64,000 nucleotides of DNA from Linanthus parryae (Eukaryota; Streptophyta; Magnoliopsida; Ericales; Polemoniaceae). The DNA is taken from the NCBI GenBank assembly GCA_023055425.1, contig JALGPY010000005.1:7775501-7839500 (forward strand), read 5' to 3'. Shown piece after piece: positions 1-10,521 of the stretch. The notes beneath the pieces are model-generated. The model was not told the DNA's origin and ran no database searches. It saw only the letters and a program-made list of their open reading frames with translations. Each line of letters starts with the position of its first letter. Positions within the stretch are counted from its first letter, which is position 1. The position numbers were made by a program, and so were the translations under genes.

Positions 1-53
1 GGAGCGGAGGCACTCAAGGGCCAGAGGCCACCATGTTCCAAAATCCCCACTGA
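1..53 (+). CDS. C-terminal end of a 2OGD gene (2OGD-Z), cut by the window edge
   Basis: Reading from base 3 gives about 16 codons ending at TGA 51-53. The peptide (SGGTQGPEATMFQ...) aligns with the tail of 2OGD-A (SNGAFGPDTEAIL...). The following bases (gttttgaatat, then a stretch with cttgctccaacactg and tagtgatgtc) match the 3' flank of 2OGD-A from 8074 to about 8260. I infer that a paralogue of A lies just upstream of the window. Too little protein is present to judge whether that gene is intact. Confidence 0.6.
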   Translation, partial: SGGTQGPEATMFQNPH

Positions 54-407
54 GTTTCTTAGTTTTGAATATTCTGATAGTAATACCCTTTTAGTTCTCC
101 AGCTTGATCCTGACACTAGTGCGACTGTTATTGGCTCTACGTTGGATTTTGCTTTGGTTGTGCCTAATTTCTTGCTCCAACACTGTAATTAGTGATGTCC
201 TTCGGTTGATATGATAGTCTTTTTTTTTGTGTGTTTTTCATGTGGGATTTATTTATACCAAAGATGTATATGTTGGCACTTCAAGGAATTATATCACACA
301 CCACTGTCCCAGAATTTGCAGAGAGAGAAATGAAGAAGATAGAAAGTTTAATTCATCTGAATTGGAAAACTGTAAAGCACATTATTTGAGTATAACTTCC
401 CCAAGGA
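54..407. other. 3' flank of 2OGD-Z, homologous to the 3' flank of 2OGD-A
   Basis: This stretch has no gene of its own. It is a diverged copy of 8077-8440 (shared blocks around cttgctccaacactg, tagtgatgtc and gcagagagagaaatgaag), so it belongs to a tandem duplication. Bases 304-411 recur at 5431-5538 on the far side of the copia element. Confidence 0.6.
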
Positions 408-411
408 TAAC
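304..411 (+). repeat. 108-bp direct repeat flanking copia-1, left copy
   Basis: Starts ctgtcccagaattt and ends ccccaaggataac. Its partner is 5431-5538, with only small differences. The same sequence exists once, more diverged, at about 8355-8450 downstream of 2OGD-A, so it is host DNA rather than part of the LTR. Confidence 0.75.
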
Positions 412-592
412 AAATGTAGAAGAAAGAGGGAAAAATTTTCTGATTCACATTAACTGAATGAAACCTATTTGGTTAAGTACCCAATCAACTCACTAAACTG
501 TGTAACAAACTAGTTTCTACTATTTACAAATCTAACCCCAGAAGTCTGAATATTTGCACATATCCACAAATTCATTTCTAATACTCTAATAG
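408..592 (-). repeat. 3' LTR of copia-1
   Basis: About 185 bp, matching 5236-5430 almost base for base. It lies directly beside the polypurine tract. The ends are not the usual TG...CA. Confidence 0.8.
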
Positions 593-849
593 CCCCCCTT
601 AAGTTGGACTGTATATATTGTTCACACCCAGCTTAACCAGCAGAAACTGAAAAGGTCCTGTAGCTAGAGACTTTGTAAGAAGATCTGCTAATTGATGCTT
701 AGACTGCACATGAAGAAGCTTCAAATTTTGCTCTTGAATCTTGTCTCTGATGAGATGACAATCTATCTCTATGTGTTTGGTTCTCTCATGGAATACTGGA
801 TTTGTGGCAATGCGTGTAGCTGCTTGGCTGGTGTTTAATCACTACCTTG

Positions 850-2070
850 AAGTCTGCAAACAAATATTGTAGCCATTGTAACTCACAAGTGACAGAAGCT
901 AAACTCCTGTACTCAGCTTCTTGAGACAACATTTTGCTTTTTTGATTTCCACGATATCAAAGAATTGTCAAGATATACCAAGTACCCTGTGGTGGACCTC
1001 CTGGTGTCAGGGCAACTAGCCCAATCAGAATCAGCAAAACCTTTTAACACTAGTTCTGAGTTCTTAGGAAAAAATATACCTTCACCAGGTGACCCTTTAA
1101 TGTACCTGAGAACTCTGTGAGCTGCTTCCATGTGTGGCAGCCTTGGTTGAGCTAAGAATTGGGACAATTTTGTAACTGCATAGCTGATATCAGGTCTGGT
1201 GTTGGATAGATATAAGAGTCTTCCAACTAGCCTCCTATAGGTGGTTGTGTCTGCCTCATTTAACTCTTCACCAACCATAAAGCTCGGCTTGCAGTTTAAC
1301 TCCATTGGAGTGTTTGCAGCTTTGCTTCCCAAGAAGCCAGTATCATTAATAATGTCTATAGCACATTTCCTTTGACATAAAGTAATGCCCTTGTCATCTC
1401 TAGTTATTTCTAATCCCAGAAAGTAACTAAGATTTCCCAAGTCTTTTAGCTGAAAATAGCATTGAGCTAAGATTTGATAGCTTCCAAAAATTGCAAGTTG
1501 TTCCCAACTAAAACAATATCATCAACATAAAACTAACATGGCTACAAACATGGTGCCTTGAGATTTGGTAAACAAGGAGTAATCTGCTTTAGATTGGAAG
1601 AATCCCATTTTGATAATGGTGGAAGACAATTTTGTGTACCACTATCTTGAAGCTTGATTTAAGCCATACAGTGACTTGATGAGCTTACAAACCACTGATT
1701 TAGCAATATGAGAATGTATGGCAATTCCAGGAGGTGGCTCCATATAAACATATTCATCTAGATCCACATGAAGAAAAGCATTGTTGATGTCCATTTGCAG
1801 AAGATGTCAGTCATTAATTGCAGCAAGAGCTAGAAGAAATTTGACAGTAGTTAATTATGCAACAGGGGAGAAATTATCAGAATAGTCTAGTCTCTCTGTT
1901 TGAGTGTACCCTTTGGCTACAAGCCTTGCTTTGCACCTTTCTAGAGAACCATATGAATGATACTTCACTCTATCCACCCAGTTTCATCCTACTGGGTGAT
2001 GATCAGAAGGCAACGTGACTAATTCCCAGGTGCCATTATGTTCTAAAGCTTGCAACTCATTGTTCATAGC
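850..2070 (-). pseudogene. copia-1 reverse transcriptase / RNase H, broken
   Basis: The minus-strand open frame 913-1440 reads as the end of copia RT and the start of RNase H: MGNLSYFLGLEI, LVGRLLYLSNTRPDI, FADSDWASCPDTRRSTTGY and SWKSKKQ. Further upstream in transcription, at about 1500-1550, the catalytic YVDDI box is encoded but lies beside an out-of-frame stop, and a degenerate AFLH-type segment follows at about 1740-1800. RNase H continues to about 850 in another frame. Several frameshifts mean no complete polymerase can be made. The host 2OGD genes nearby are unrelated. Confidence 0.85.
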
Positions 2071-2891
2071 TGCTTGCCATTCAGGTAGCTGAATGCTTCA
2101 CTGTAAGTGTGTGGTTCTGTGACATTGCCAATATTAACAACAAAAGCTCTGTGATGGTGATCCAGGTGATCACAAGACAGGGGAGAAGAAAGATCATGAA
2201 GAACAGTGAGATAAATGTTGGCCGATTTCCTTCCAAGAATGAAATCTTGGAAGTGAGTGGGTATTTTGTGAGCTCTTACGGATCTCCTAGGTGGGACATG
2301 AGAAGAATTGAGAGAAGGTGTATGAAGGGGTGGTAAAGAATTATTGTGAGATGTAGAAATCAAATAAGAGTCATTATTATGAAAAGAATCATTATTTTGA
2401 GCAAGGTGTACAGGAATATTTTTTCTGACAAGGAATCATGAGATGAGACAGTATCAGACAAAGAAGAGTCTAGTGAAGAAAAAGGTATGCATGAAGCATC
2501 ATTCAATGCAGTAGTAGAAGAAGGATTAGAAGTGATGTTGTATGGAAAAATAGTTTCATGGAACACTACATTTCTGGAGATAAAAATAGTGTGATTGGCA
2601 ACATCATAAACTTTGTAACCTTTAGTGCCTACTGGATATCCAATAAAGACACACTTTGTGGATTTGGGTCAAATTTGCCTCTACCATGACTGAGAGTTGA
2701 TGCATAACAAAGACATCCAAACACCTTAAGATGATGGTAAGTGGGAGGAGTGTTGTGAAGAAGTTCAAAAGGAGTTTTGTGAAGAAGGAGAGGTGTAGGA
2801 GTTCTATTAACGAGGTATGCAGAAGTGAGAATGCATTCTCCCCATAAAGAAGGAGGAAGATTTGCTTGGATTTTGAGAGATCTAGCAACAT

Positions 2892-3815
2892 TTAAAAGGT
2901 GTTGATGCTTTCTTTCAACTCTAGCATTTTGTTCAGGGGTAGATACACAAGAAGTCTGATGAAATATACCATTTTGAGGGCATTGTCACTTCTAATAATT
3001 TTGACTTTCCTATTGAATTGAGTGAAAGCCATATTGCAAAAAGAAGGAATAAGAATGCTAGCTTCACTTTTGTGTTTCATGAGAAAAACCCAGGTAGCTC
3101 TTGTGTAATCATCAACAAGAGTTAAAAAATATGAATATCCACCATGAGTAGGAGTCTTATAAGGACCCCATGTATCAATGTGGATGAGATCAAAAGCATA
3201 ATGAGAAATGGAATGAGAAATAGGAAATGGTAAATTTCTTTGTTTAGCCAATGGACAAATGTCACAACAAAAAGAAGATACACACTTATTTTTTAATACA
3301 GGGAAAATCTTGAACAGTAAATCATTAGAGAGATGTCCTAGTCTATGATGCCACAAAGAGAAATCATGTTTAGAGAAATCAGTCTCAACAAGAGATACTG
3401 AAGTAATATGAGATTGTGGCAGGGCTGCAGGGGAACCAGTATGAAGCAAATAGAGACCCTCATGCTGATACCCTTGTGCAATACAGAGACCACTAGTAGG
3501 GTCCTGTATAAAACAAGAATTATTAGCACAAAGAAAAGTGTAAGAATGAGTGGCAAGAAGTTTTGAAATATAAATAAGATTAAAAGTAAAAGAAGGGATG
3601 CACATAACATCATGAAGAATGAAGGTGGGTGTTAAATGAACATTGCCAATGTGAGTGACAAGAATTGAAACACCATTACGGGGATGAACAAACTTTTTTT
3701 TTTTGCACAGAAGCAGGATTATGAAGCATAGAAATGAAACTGCACATGTGATATGTGGCTCCTGAATCCAGGATCCGGGAGGTGTGAAAAAGAGATGCAG
3801 AACTAGTGTTGGCAA
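2892..3815 (-). pseudogene. copia-1 GAG-pre-integrase and integrase core, partial
   Basis: A 307-codon minus-strand frame contains the GAG-pre-integrase HHRLGHLSNDLLF motif and then an integrase core with D in HIDTWGPYKTP, TLVDDYTRATWVFLMK and IRSDN. The frame breaks before the catalytic Glu, and the C-terminal integrase part continues in other frames at 2360-2890. This domain order (integrase before RT) is the Ty1/copia arrangement. Confidence 0.85.
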
Positions 3816-4138
3816 AACAGAAAGAATTTATAATGGTGGATGAAAAACTACCTGAAAAAGGAGTATCAGGAGGTGAGGCCTGAGGTGGCTGTGGTGTTTT
3901 TAACAGTTTCTGAGACAGAAAATAGAGCAGCTGATTGCATTGTGCAGGACTAAGATCAAAAGAAGCATCACCATCTTGAGCAGTGTTAGGAGCATCATGG
4001 AGCTGGGGTCTTGGTTACAGGGGAAGAGACATTTGTGATGGAGGCATGATGTGCATAAGTAGGATAAGACTTGCCATAATGAGGATCTGATCCGTTGAAG
4101 TGCTCTTGAGATTGAGAAGCTTGGTGGTTCTTGGGTTT

Positions 4139-4866
4139 TTACCCTGGAGGGAAACCATGGAGCTTGTAACATTTACCCTTAATGTGTCCAGGACAGCCAC
4201 AGTAAGAACAAACGAGCCTCTTCTTGCCATGATTAGATCCATTAGAGTTGTAAGCAGAATTAACAACTGATGAATCACTCTCAGGGATTGATTTTTGAGA
4301 ACCTTGAACTATTAAGGCAGAAGATGGATTATCCACAACCTGAGAAATATTAGCTGAGATTTCATTTGGCATTCTTGCTGACCAACTTTGGCAAATATAA
4401 CAGTAAGAGGAGGCAAAGGTTCAGTCAGGAGAATCTGATCTCGCACAGAAGCACAACAATCATTAAGCCCCATCAAGAATTGAAGAATACACTCTTCTTC
4501 AGCAGCAGACATGAAAATACGAAGAATATTGCAAGAACAAGTGTTGAGAGCACCACAGTGACATGTATGAACATATTTGTAGTTGGACAATTCATCCCAG
4601 AGAGATCTTATTTTTGTGAAATAGGAACTGACAGAGAGATGATGTTGCTTCAAAGAAGTGATAGCATCTTTCAATTGGAAGATGCGTGGTAAATTTTTAT
4701 GAGAGAAGCGTTCTTGAAGATCCTTCAAAATCTCATGGTAAGTGTTCATGTACACAATAATGTTTGCAATTTCTTTGGAAACAGAATTAATCAACCAATA
4801 AATCAGCATATTATCACAACGAGACCAGTATTCAAACTGCGGATCCGATTCAGCAAGAGGAGGCAA
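4139..4866 (-). pseudogene. copia-1 Gag with zinc knuckle, frameshifted
   Basis: The minus-strand frame 4312-4866 reads as a copia Gag (UBN2-type) domain, with FEYWSRCDNMLIYWL, LKDLQERFSHKN and SVSSYFTKIRSLWDEL. The overlapping frame 4139-4372 carries a CCHC zinc knuckle (CSYCGCPGHIKGKC). The two parts are in different frames, so Gag is broken. A leader of about 370 bases separates it from the 5' LTR. Confidence 0.8.
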
Positions 4867-5235
4867 AGTGCCAATTACGAACCCTAATTTGTTCTTCGCT
4901 TTGAGCGCAACAAGAATTCAGCGACACCAGGTATTGTAATTCTCACCGAAAATAGGATGAGTGACAAGAACCGTACCAGGATTATCTGAATTAGACAGAT
5001 AATAGGGAGAATAAACCGGTGGAGACGCCGAAAATGATGAATCCGAGACCGGAGGCGAGGAAGAAGCCATGAGATGAAGATGCGAAGTGACTAAATCACA
5101 AAAAAATGAAGAAGAGAACGCAGCGGAGGAACTCACGATGCCGACGAGAGGATCGAAACACTGCAAAAGGCCGTCCAGACACCGCAACGGAGATCGGAGC
5201 CGGAGAAGAAAACGTCGATGCTGGCTCTGATACCG

Positions 5236-5430
5236 TAACAAATGTAGAAGAAAGAGGGAAAAACTTTCTGATTCACATTAACTGAATGAAAACCAATTAC
5301 AGCTATTTGGTTAAGTACTAAATCAACTCACTAAACTGTGTAACAAACTAGTTTCTACTATTTACAAATCTAACCCCAGAAGTCTGAATATTTGCAAATA
5401 TCCACAAATTCATTTCTAATACTCTAATAG
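5236..5430 (-). repeat. 5' LTR of copia-1
   Basis: About 195 bp, next to the tRNA-Met primer-binding site at 5223-5234. It carries ten bases (around ccaattacag) that are missing from the other LTR. Confidence 0.8.
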
Positions 5431-5538
5431 CTGTCCCAGAATTTTGCAGAGAGAGAAATGAAGAAGATATAAAGTTTATTCATCTGAATTGGAAAAGTGT
5501 AAAGCACATTATTTGAGTATAACTTCCCCAAGGATAAC
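5431..5538 (+). repeat. 108-bp direct repeat flanking copia-1, right copy
   Basis: Partner of 304-411. Sequence beyond it (5539-5830) continues to match the 3' flank of 2OGD-A at 8450-8620, for example gtatttgcactatagtccct. Confidence 0.75.
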
Positions 5539-5978
5539 ATAAATTTAACCAATGACTTTGTGGCCTAATAGTACCCATGAGTTGTCCAAAGATAATCTGT
5601 CGTTGAGAGAGAGGTATTGGGTTTAACTCCTCCCCTTCCCTTCGTTGTAGAAGTAATCGTAGGTTCATATGATGTTCTATGTACTTGACAAAAGAAAGAA
5701 AGTTAGGAAATAGCCAATGAGCTATAATAGCTGTACAAGATGACAATGCGATACTTGTATTTGCACTATAGTCCCTGTAGTATTCCAATGCTCTCAATAC
5801 AGCCCCGGCAATATATCAAACTCTTAAACTCTTATACTAACCATATCAAAATTGTGTAAATATCAATTGCAGTGGCAGTCCCTAGACTTGTACACACTGT
5901 GTTTTATAGTCCTTGCAGTTTAGTCCTTTTGTCATGTTGCTGCTTCCTCAATTTTGTTGTGTCCTTCATCGCGGGTTG

Positions 5979-6066
<88 letters not shown>

Positions 6067-6493
6067 GTTTTTGTCATAAACGGTAAGCTGTCTTAATCTT
6101 TGAAAAGTAAACAGATGTGGAGGCCTTAAATTTCTGACTTTGAATCGGATTATTTTTCGGATCATGCTTAATTAGAATAGAAAAACAGCATGTGATAGCA
6201 TATTATGCTCTCTGTCTGTATTATTTCCATTTGTATATATCATGTTGGGCTCACTTAGCCATGAAGTTGCAAAATTTAGTTAAATTTAGTTTAATTAGTA
6301 GCTGTGGCAGAGTATTAAATTCCCCCTCGTTATGATTAGTTAATGCATCTAGCTAGCTATGAGTTGACCAGGACGCACTCGGCCGGAGCTTAATTTACAA
6401 GTCAATGTTATAAGAAAGGATTGGTTTCTGTGGTCAGGATGTCGCTTATACACAACAACCTCTCTTGTATTTGGAAGAATTCACTCGTTTACT
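5539..6493. other. Upstream region of 2OGD-A
   Basis: Bases 5750-5830 duplicate 8520-8600 (tatttgcactatagtccct and a later ccaatgctctcaata segment). A pure (TTA)n microsatellite of about 90 bp fills 5979-6066. I see no unambiguous TATA box close to the start codon. No other gene is visible. Confidence 0.5.
5979..6066. repeat. (TTA)n microsatellite
   Basis: Uninterrupted TTA repeat. The long Tyr or Ile open frames across it are artefacts. Confidence 0.97.
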
Positions 6494-8076
6494 ATGGCGA
6501 TGAATGATGTTGCTGCAAACAGCTGGTTTAACGTCCAAACGGTCCCTGAGACTTACGTGTTCCCACCAGAGAAGAGACCGGGGGAACACGATATCCCCCT
6601 GTGCAAGGCCGTTCCTGTCATTGACCTCAACAACGTTCGGAATCATACCATTAAACAGATTGTGGAAGCCGGTGAAAGTTATGGATTCTTCCAGGTTAGC
6701 AGCTTACATTTAATGCATACTAGGTTTTAGGGTCAGTTAAAGAATATTGTAACAGTGCTAGAAGCTGCTGTGAATTATTGATCCAATTATATTTTTTAAT
6801 AGGTAATCAACCATGGGGTGTCGGAAAAAGTCATGTTGGAAGCATTGGAGATGTTCAAGGAGTTTTTCAGCATGGAAGCTGAGGAAAAGGCCAAGGTGAT
6901 CGATGGGAGCGGCTCGTTCTACACGAGTAACACCGGTTATGCCAATGACGGCGTTCATTTGTGGAGGGAAAATCTGAAGCAGGCTTGTCACCCGTTGGAG
7001 AAATGCAAGCAGTTTGGCCCCGATAAGCCCAAAAATTACCGGTACGTAGAGTTTTTATAAGATTGTTCTACTGAATAATTGATCTGGATAACGAGTGTGG
7101 TTAACGACCCGTTATAGATGGGTTCAACCCGTTTATAGATGAGTTCAACCGTAAATGAGTGCTAGCTCAGTGATTGTAACTCTAAAAAAAAAGATGGGCT
7201 CAACCCACCCAGCCCGTCCATTTGACAGCACTAGTGGTTATTAATATGATATAGATGATTTCAACCCGCCCAGTTGTCCATTTTTGACAGATCTAGTGGT
7301 TATTAATCCAATATAGACGGGTTCCAACAGTTCACAGATGGTTTCAACCCGTCTAACCCATCCGTTTGAAAGCTCTACTGGTTATATTTACAGGGAGGTT
7401 GTGAGGAAGTATTTGACCGGGGTGAATGAGCTGAGCTCGCGAATTTTGGAACTAATTGCTGAAGGGCTGGGGCTCGAACCGAGCTTCTTCAAGGAGACGA
7501 GCGAGCTTCAGCTGATGGTGGCTAATCATTACCCGCCGTGCCCCGATCCAAGGTTGACCTTGGGAATCCTTAAAAACACCGATCCTAGCCTCGTAACGAT
7601 ACTTGTTCAGGATGTTTCTGGTCTTCAAATGGTCAAGGACGGGCAATGGATCGGAGTTGAAGCGGTTCCCAATGCATTTGTAGTTAATATCGGCAACCAG
7701 TTACAGGTAAACAAACCCCTTATTTTTCTGAAAATTTGCAAATTATCGTTCAAAAGTTATTTCTTTTTTTTCAAAAAGTTGAAGAAAGTTTTGTGAAATT
7801 ATATTTTTGTGAATAATAATGTACTAGGTAATCAGCAATGGGAAGCTTAAGAGTCCAGAGCATCGAGCGGTGACGAATCCAAGTGAAGCGAGAACATCAA
7901 TAGCTGCCTTTGTGAACCCGTCTGCTTCCTGTGTCGTGGAGCCAGCCAAAGCTTTGGTGGACACCGCAGCAGCTTCACCCCCGCGATATAGCCCCTTGTT
8001 GTATAAAGATTTTGTCGACAGTAATGGGGCGTTTGGTCCCGACACTGAAGCAATACTGAAACAGTTATCTACTTAG
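6494..8076 (+). CDS. 2OGD-A: H6H-like 2-oxoglutarate/Fe(II) dioxygenase with Asn in place of the first metal His
   Basis: Four exons with GT-AG introns: 6494-6694, 6803-7041, 7394-7706 and 7828-8076, giving 333 residues, a normal family length. The N-terminal DIOX_N region includes YVFPPEKRPG and VPVIDL, then VINHGV opens exon 2. The jelly-roll oxygenase domain has NHYPPCPDP (about 191-199, with the 2OG-binding Tyr), second metal His263 (EHRAVTN), and Arg273-x-Ser275 for 2OG. The HxD motif reads N208-T-D210: codon AAC at 7575-7577 replaces the His codon. All other catalytic residues remain. Exon 2 is 12 nt shorter than in the other copies and the WKD segment is altered (LWREN). Being cytosolic and soluble is inferred from the family. 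It is either a functionally diverged or a catalytically impaired paralogue. Confidence 0.85.
7100..7390 (+). repeat. Degenerate tandem repeat in intron 2 of 2OGD-A
   Basis: Units with gggttcaacccg-like cores and tagtggttattaat recur at roughly 75-bp spacing (for example 7232 and 7307). They make intron 2 (352 nt) longer than in the sister genes. Confidence 0.5.
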
Positions 8077-9347
8077 TTTTGAATATATTGATAGCAGTAT
8101 CCTTTTATTGACGACACAAGTGATGAAGTGATGCAGCTGATTTTCTGACCATTGCACTATTGCGCTTGTTATTGGTTTTACATAGAATTTTGCTATGACT
8201 GTTCGCAATTTCTTGCTCCACCACTGGAGATAGTGATGTCTTTCAATCGACATGATAAAAAGTCAAAACTTCTGTTCTTTCTGGTGCTTTTCACCTCAGA
8301 TTTATTTATGCTAAATATATCTAGTTATGTTGTCGTATCAACGGATTCTATTAGAATTCGCCAAGAACACATAATTTGCAGAGAGAAAAATGAAGAAAGT
8401 TTCATTAATCTGAAGTAGGAAAGTGTAAAATACAGTATTTGGGTATAAGTACTCAAAACAAGAATACTACTCAGTTAAGAGAGAGCTAATGAGCTGATGA
8501 CAGTTGTACAAGTTGACACTGTGGTGCATGTATTTGCACTATAGTCCCTACAATACTTGAATGCTCTCAATAAAGCCCCTGCAGTATATCAAACTCTCAA
8601 TGTCCCCTGTTGTATAACAAACTTCTACTAAAAATGTAATAGAACAATAGTGGGTGGACATATAAAATTCACAGTGTTTGGTTCGAGACACAACTTCAAA
8701 ACAGTTCCACCCCGGATCGCATAATTTAATTAGTTTGGAAGTCTAGAAGTGCTGATTATTTATAAATTACAACTTACATGAACAAACATAGTCCAACAAA
8801 CAAAAATGGAAAACAAAATTGGAGTTTCATGAGCCTGTTGATAGGTGATCAAATAATATCAAAATCTCTAGAAAAAATGAAATCTTTGGTCGGTTCCTAC
8901 GATTTACTTTTCTTTCGGATTTTCTTAATTTAAGAAACTCAAGGCATCTAATCACATTTGATCTCATAAACATCATTTTGTCATGTTTTTTCTTTCTTCT
9001 TCTTCTTCTTCTTCTTCTTTTTTTTTTTTTTTTTTTAATAATTATACTTAGTAAAATTAGCATATTGCAGTAGAAAAAAAGAAGGCACATAAGTTTTATG
9101 CGGAGATGATAGCTTCATTATGATCTATAAAATGCGATATCTGACAGTTGTATATCAGTAGATTGTTGTAGAAAAAAGATAAACTGTGATTGAGGAATCA
9201 TTTCTGGAGGGACAACTTGACTCACCCTTGTCATCCTATTGAGCATTGTGTCCACCTTTGACCCAAAAATCCCAATAAATATGGGTAATTAACAGTCCCG
9301 TAAAACTCACGTTTCCTTCAACCCGTTTTTATTTGGATGCCTGTGAC
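8077..9347. other. Intergenic, 3' flank of 2OGD-A
   Basis: Bases 8077-8620 are the homologue of 54-407 and 5431-5830. A CTT/T-rich tract lies at about 8992-9037. No gene is seen. Confidence 0.5.
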
Positions 9348-9810
9348 CAGTGGGGGAGCCAAGAAATCGAACCAGCCTGGGAAAAGTTACATGATACTAA
9401 AATTGTGATGGAAAATTTTAATTCTAGCAGAGGCTTTTATGTATTTTTCTTTAAGGTCTCAGTGTAAAATAACTATAACTAAAGGGGTGCTAGTGAAAAT
9501 TTCAGAAAGTCAAGGGTGGCAATTGCACCTCTTGTCCTCAAGTACCTCCGCCTTTGCATGTGACTATGATTCGATCATAGCAGGAGGTGACCTAGGGGTG
9601 AGGGGAAGGGGCTGCGTCCCCTCCAAGGTCAAGAAATGTCAGTATAACACCATGGTGTATTTTAATACAAATATTTCATTTTGGCTGTTACAAAATATCA
9701 AATTTTACGCTTTCGAATCCTTTGAATCTCAAATTTTGACTTGAATCCTCTAATAGTATGCATATAGTGCAAGTTGGCTCCTTTTAATCATAATCCTGCA
9801 TCCGCCACTG
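9348..9810. mobile_element. Possible non-autonomous DNA transposon with short inverted ends
   Basis: The left end cagtgggggagcc (9348) and the right end gcatccgccactg (to 9810) are imperfect inverted repeats, typical in wording of plant CAGTGG(C/G)GGA elements. The interior has no convincing gene. It ends seven bases before the splice acceptor of the 2OGD-B exon-3 remnant. I could not find a clear target-site duplication. Confidence 0.5.
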
Positions 9811-10521
9811 GATTATAGGAAAGTTGTCGGCACGTATACAGTTGAAGTTAGGCAGCTGGCTTTCCGAGTATTGGATCTGATACGCCAAGGACTGAATCTA
9901 GGAGAGGGATATTTTGATGATGAGCTGAGCAGGATTCAGTTATTTTCGGTTAATCACTATCCGCATTGCCCGAGTCCTAATTTGGCCTTGGGAATGCACA
10001 GGCACAGCGATCCCAACCTTGTAACAGTTCTAAGTCTTGAAGTGTTCAACAACGGGCAGTGGATTGGTGTCTATCGCCTATTCCAAACACCTTTTTCGTC
10101 ATCATAGGCTGTCAACTAGAGGTATGATTTCCATTTATTGAAATTCCTATTGCCAAGTTTTCTGTAGAGCAAGTGTCATGGGCTATAATATTGGGCTATT
10201 TACAGTTCATTAAGCCATGAAACAAGTCAGCCCATGATATCAGGGAAGTGTCATTTTCCTTAATTTTTTGTGTTTTTATAGATTGTAAGTAATGAGAAAC
10301 TCAAAAGCGCTGAACATCGGGTGGTGACGAATTCAATAGTGGATTGGACCACCATGGGATACTTTGTTATTCCAGCATACGAATTTGTATCCGAGCCTGT
10401 AAAGAATTGCTCGATGACATGAATTCACAGTTGTATAGAGCCAGCGAGTATCATGAATTTAAGTACCTACGGAGAGAAGAATGGTGCGTATGAAGATGTA
10501 ATGGAGTGTTACAAGCTCTAA
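9811..10521 (+). pseudogene. 2OGD-B: 5'-truncated 2OGD pseudogene (exons 3 and 4 only)
   Basis: The exon-3 remnant (about 9819-10121) encodes LDLIRQGLNLGEGYF, NHYPHCPSPN and an intact H-S-D (MHRHSDPNLV). It then loses residues of the VYGLQ segment and shifts frame before the splice donor. The exon-4 remnant (10282-10521) starts IVSNEKLKSAEHRVVTN, so the second metal His is kept, but the 2OG-binding Arg is Trp (DWTT), and further shifts follow before the ECYKL stop. Exons 1 and 2 are absent and the inverted-repeat element 9348-9810 sits in their place. A non-functional relic, oriented like A and C. Confidence 0.85.

Larger units (their letters stand above)
408..5430 (-). mobile_element. Ty1/copia LTR retrotransposon, decayed (copia-1)
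   Basis: Both LTRs are present: the 3' LTR at about 408-592 and the 5' LTR at about 5236-5430 (+ coordinates; the element reads on the minus strand). They are nearly the same apart from a 10-base gap and a few substitutions. A primer-binding site complementary to initiator tRNA-Met (ggctctgatacc read in +) abuts the right LTR at 5223-5234, and a polypurine tract (ccccccttaag in +) abuts the left LTR at 593-603. Gag, zinc knuckle, integrase, reverse transcriptase and RNase H pieces occur in copia order. Many frameshifts and stops make it non-autonomous. The flanks are 108-bp direct repeats rather than a 5-bp target-site duplication. Confidence 0.9.

Noticed and set aside
4366..4887. Plus-strand frames of 108 and 62 codons
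   Set aside because: Antisense shadows of the copia-1 Gag region.
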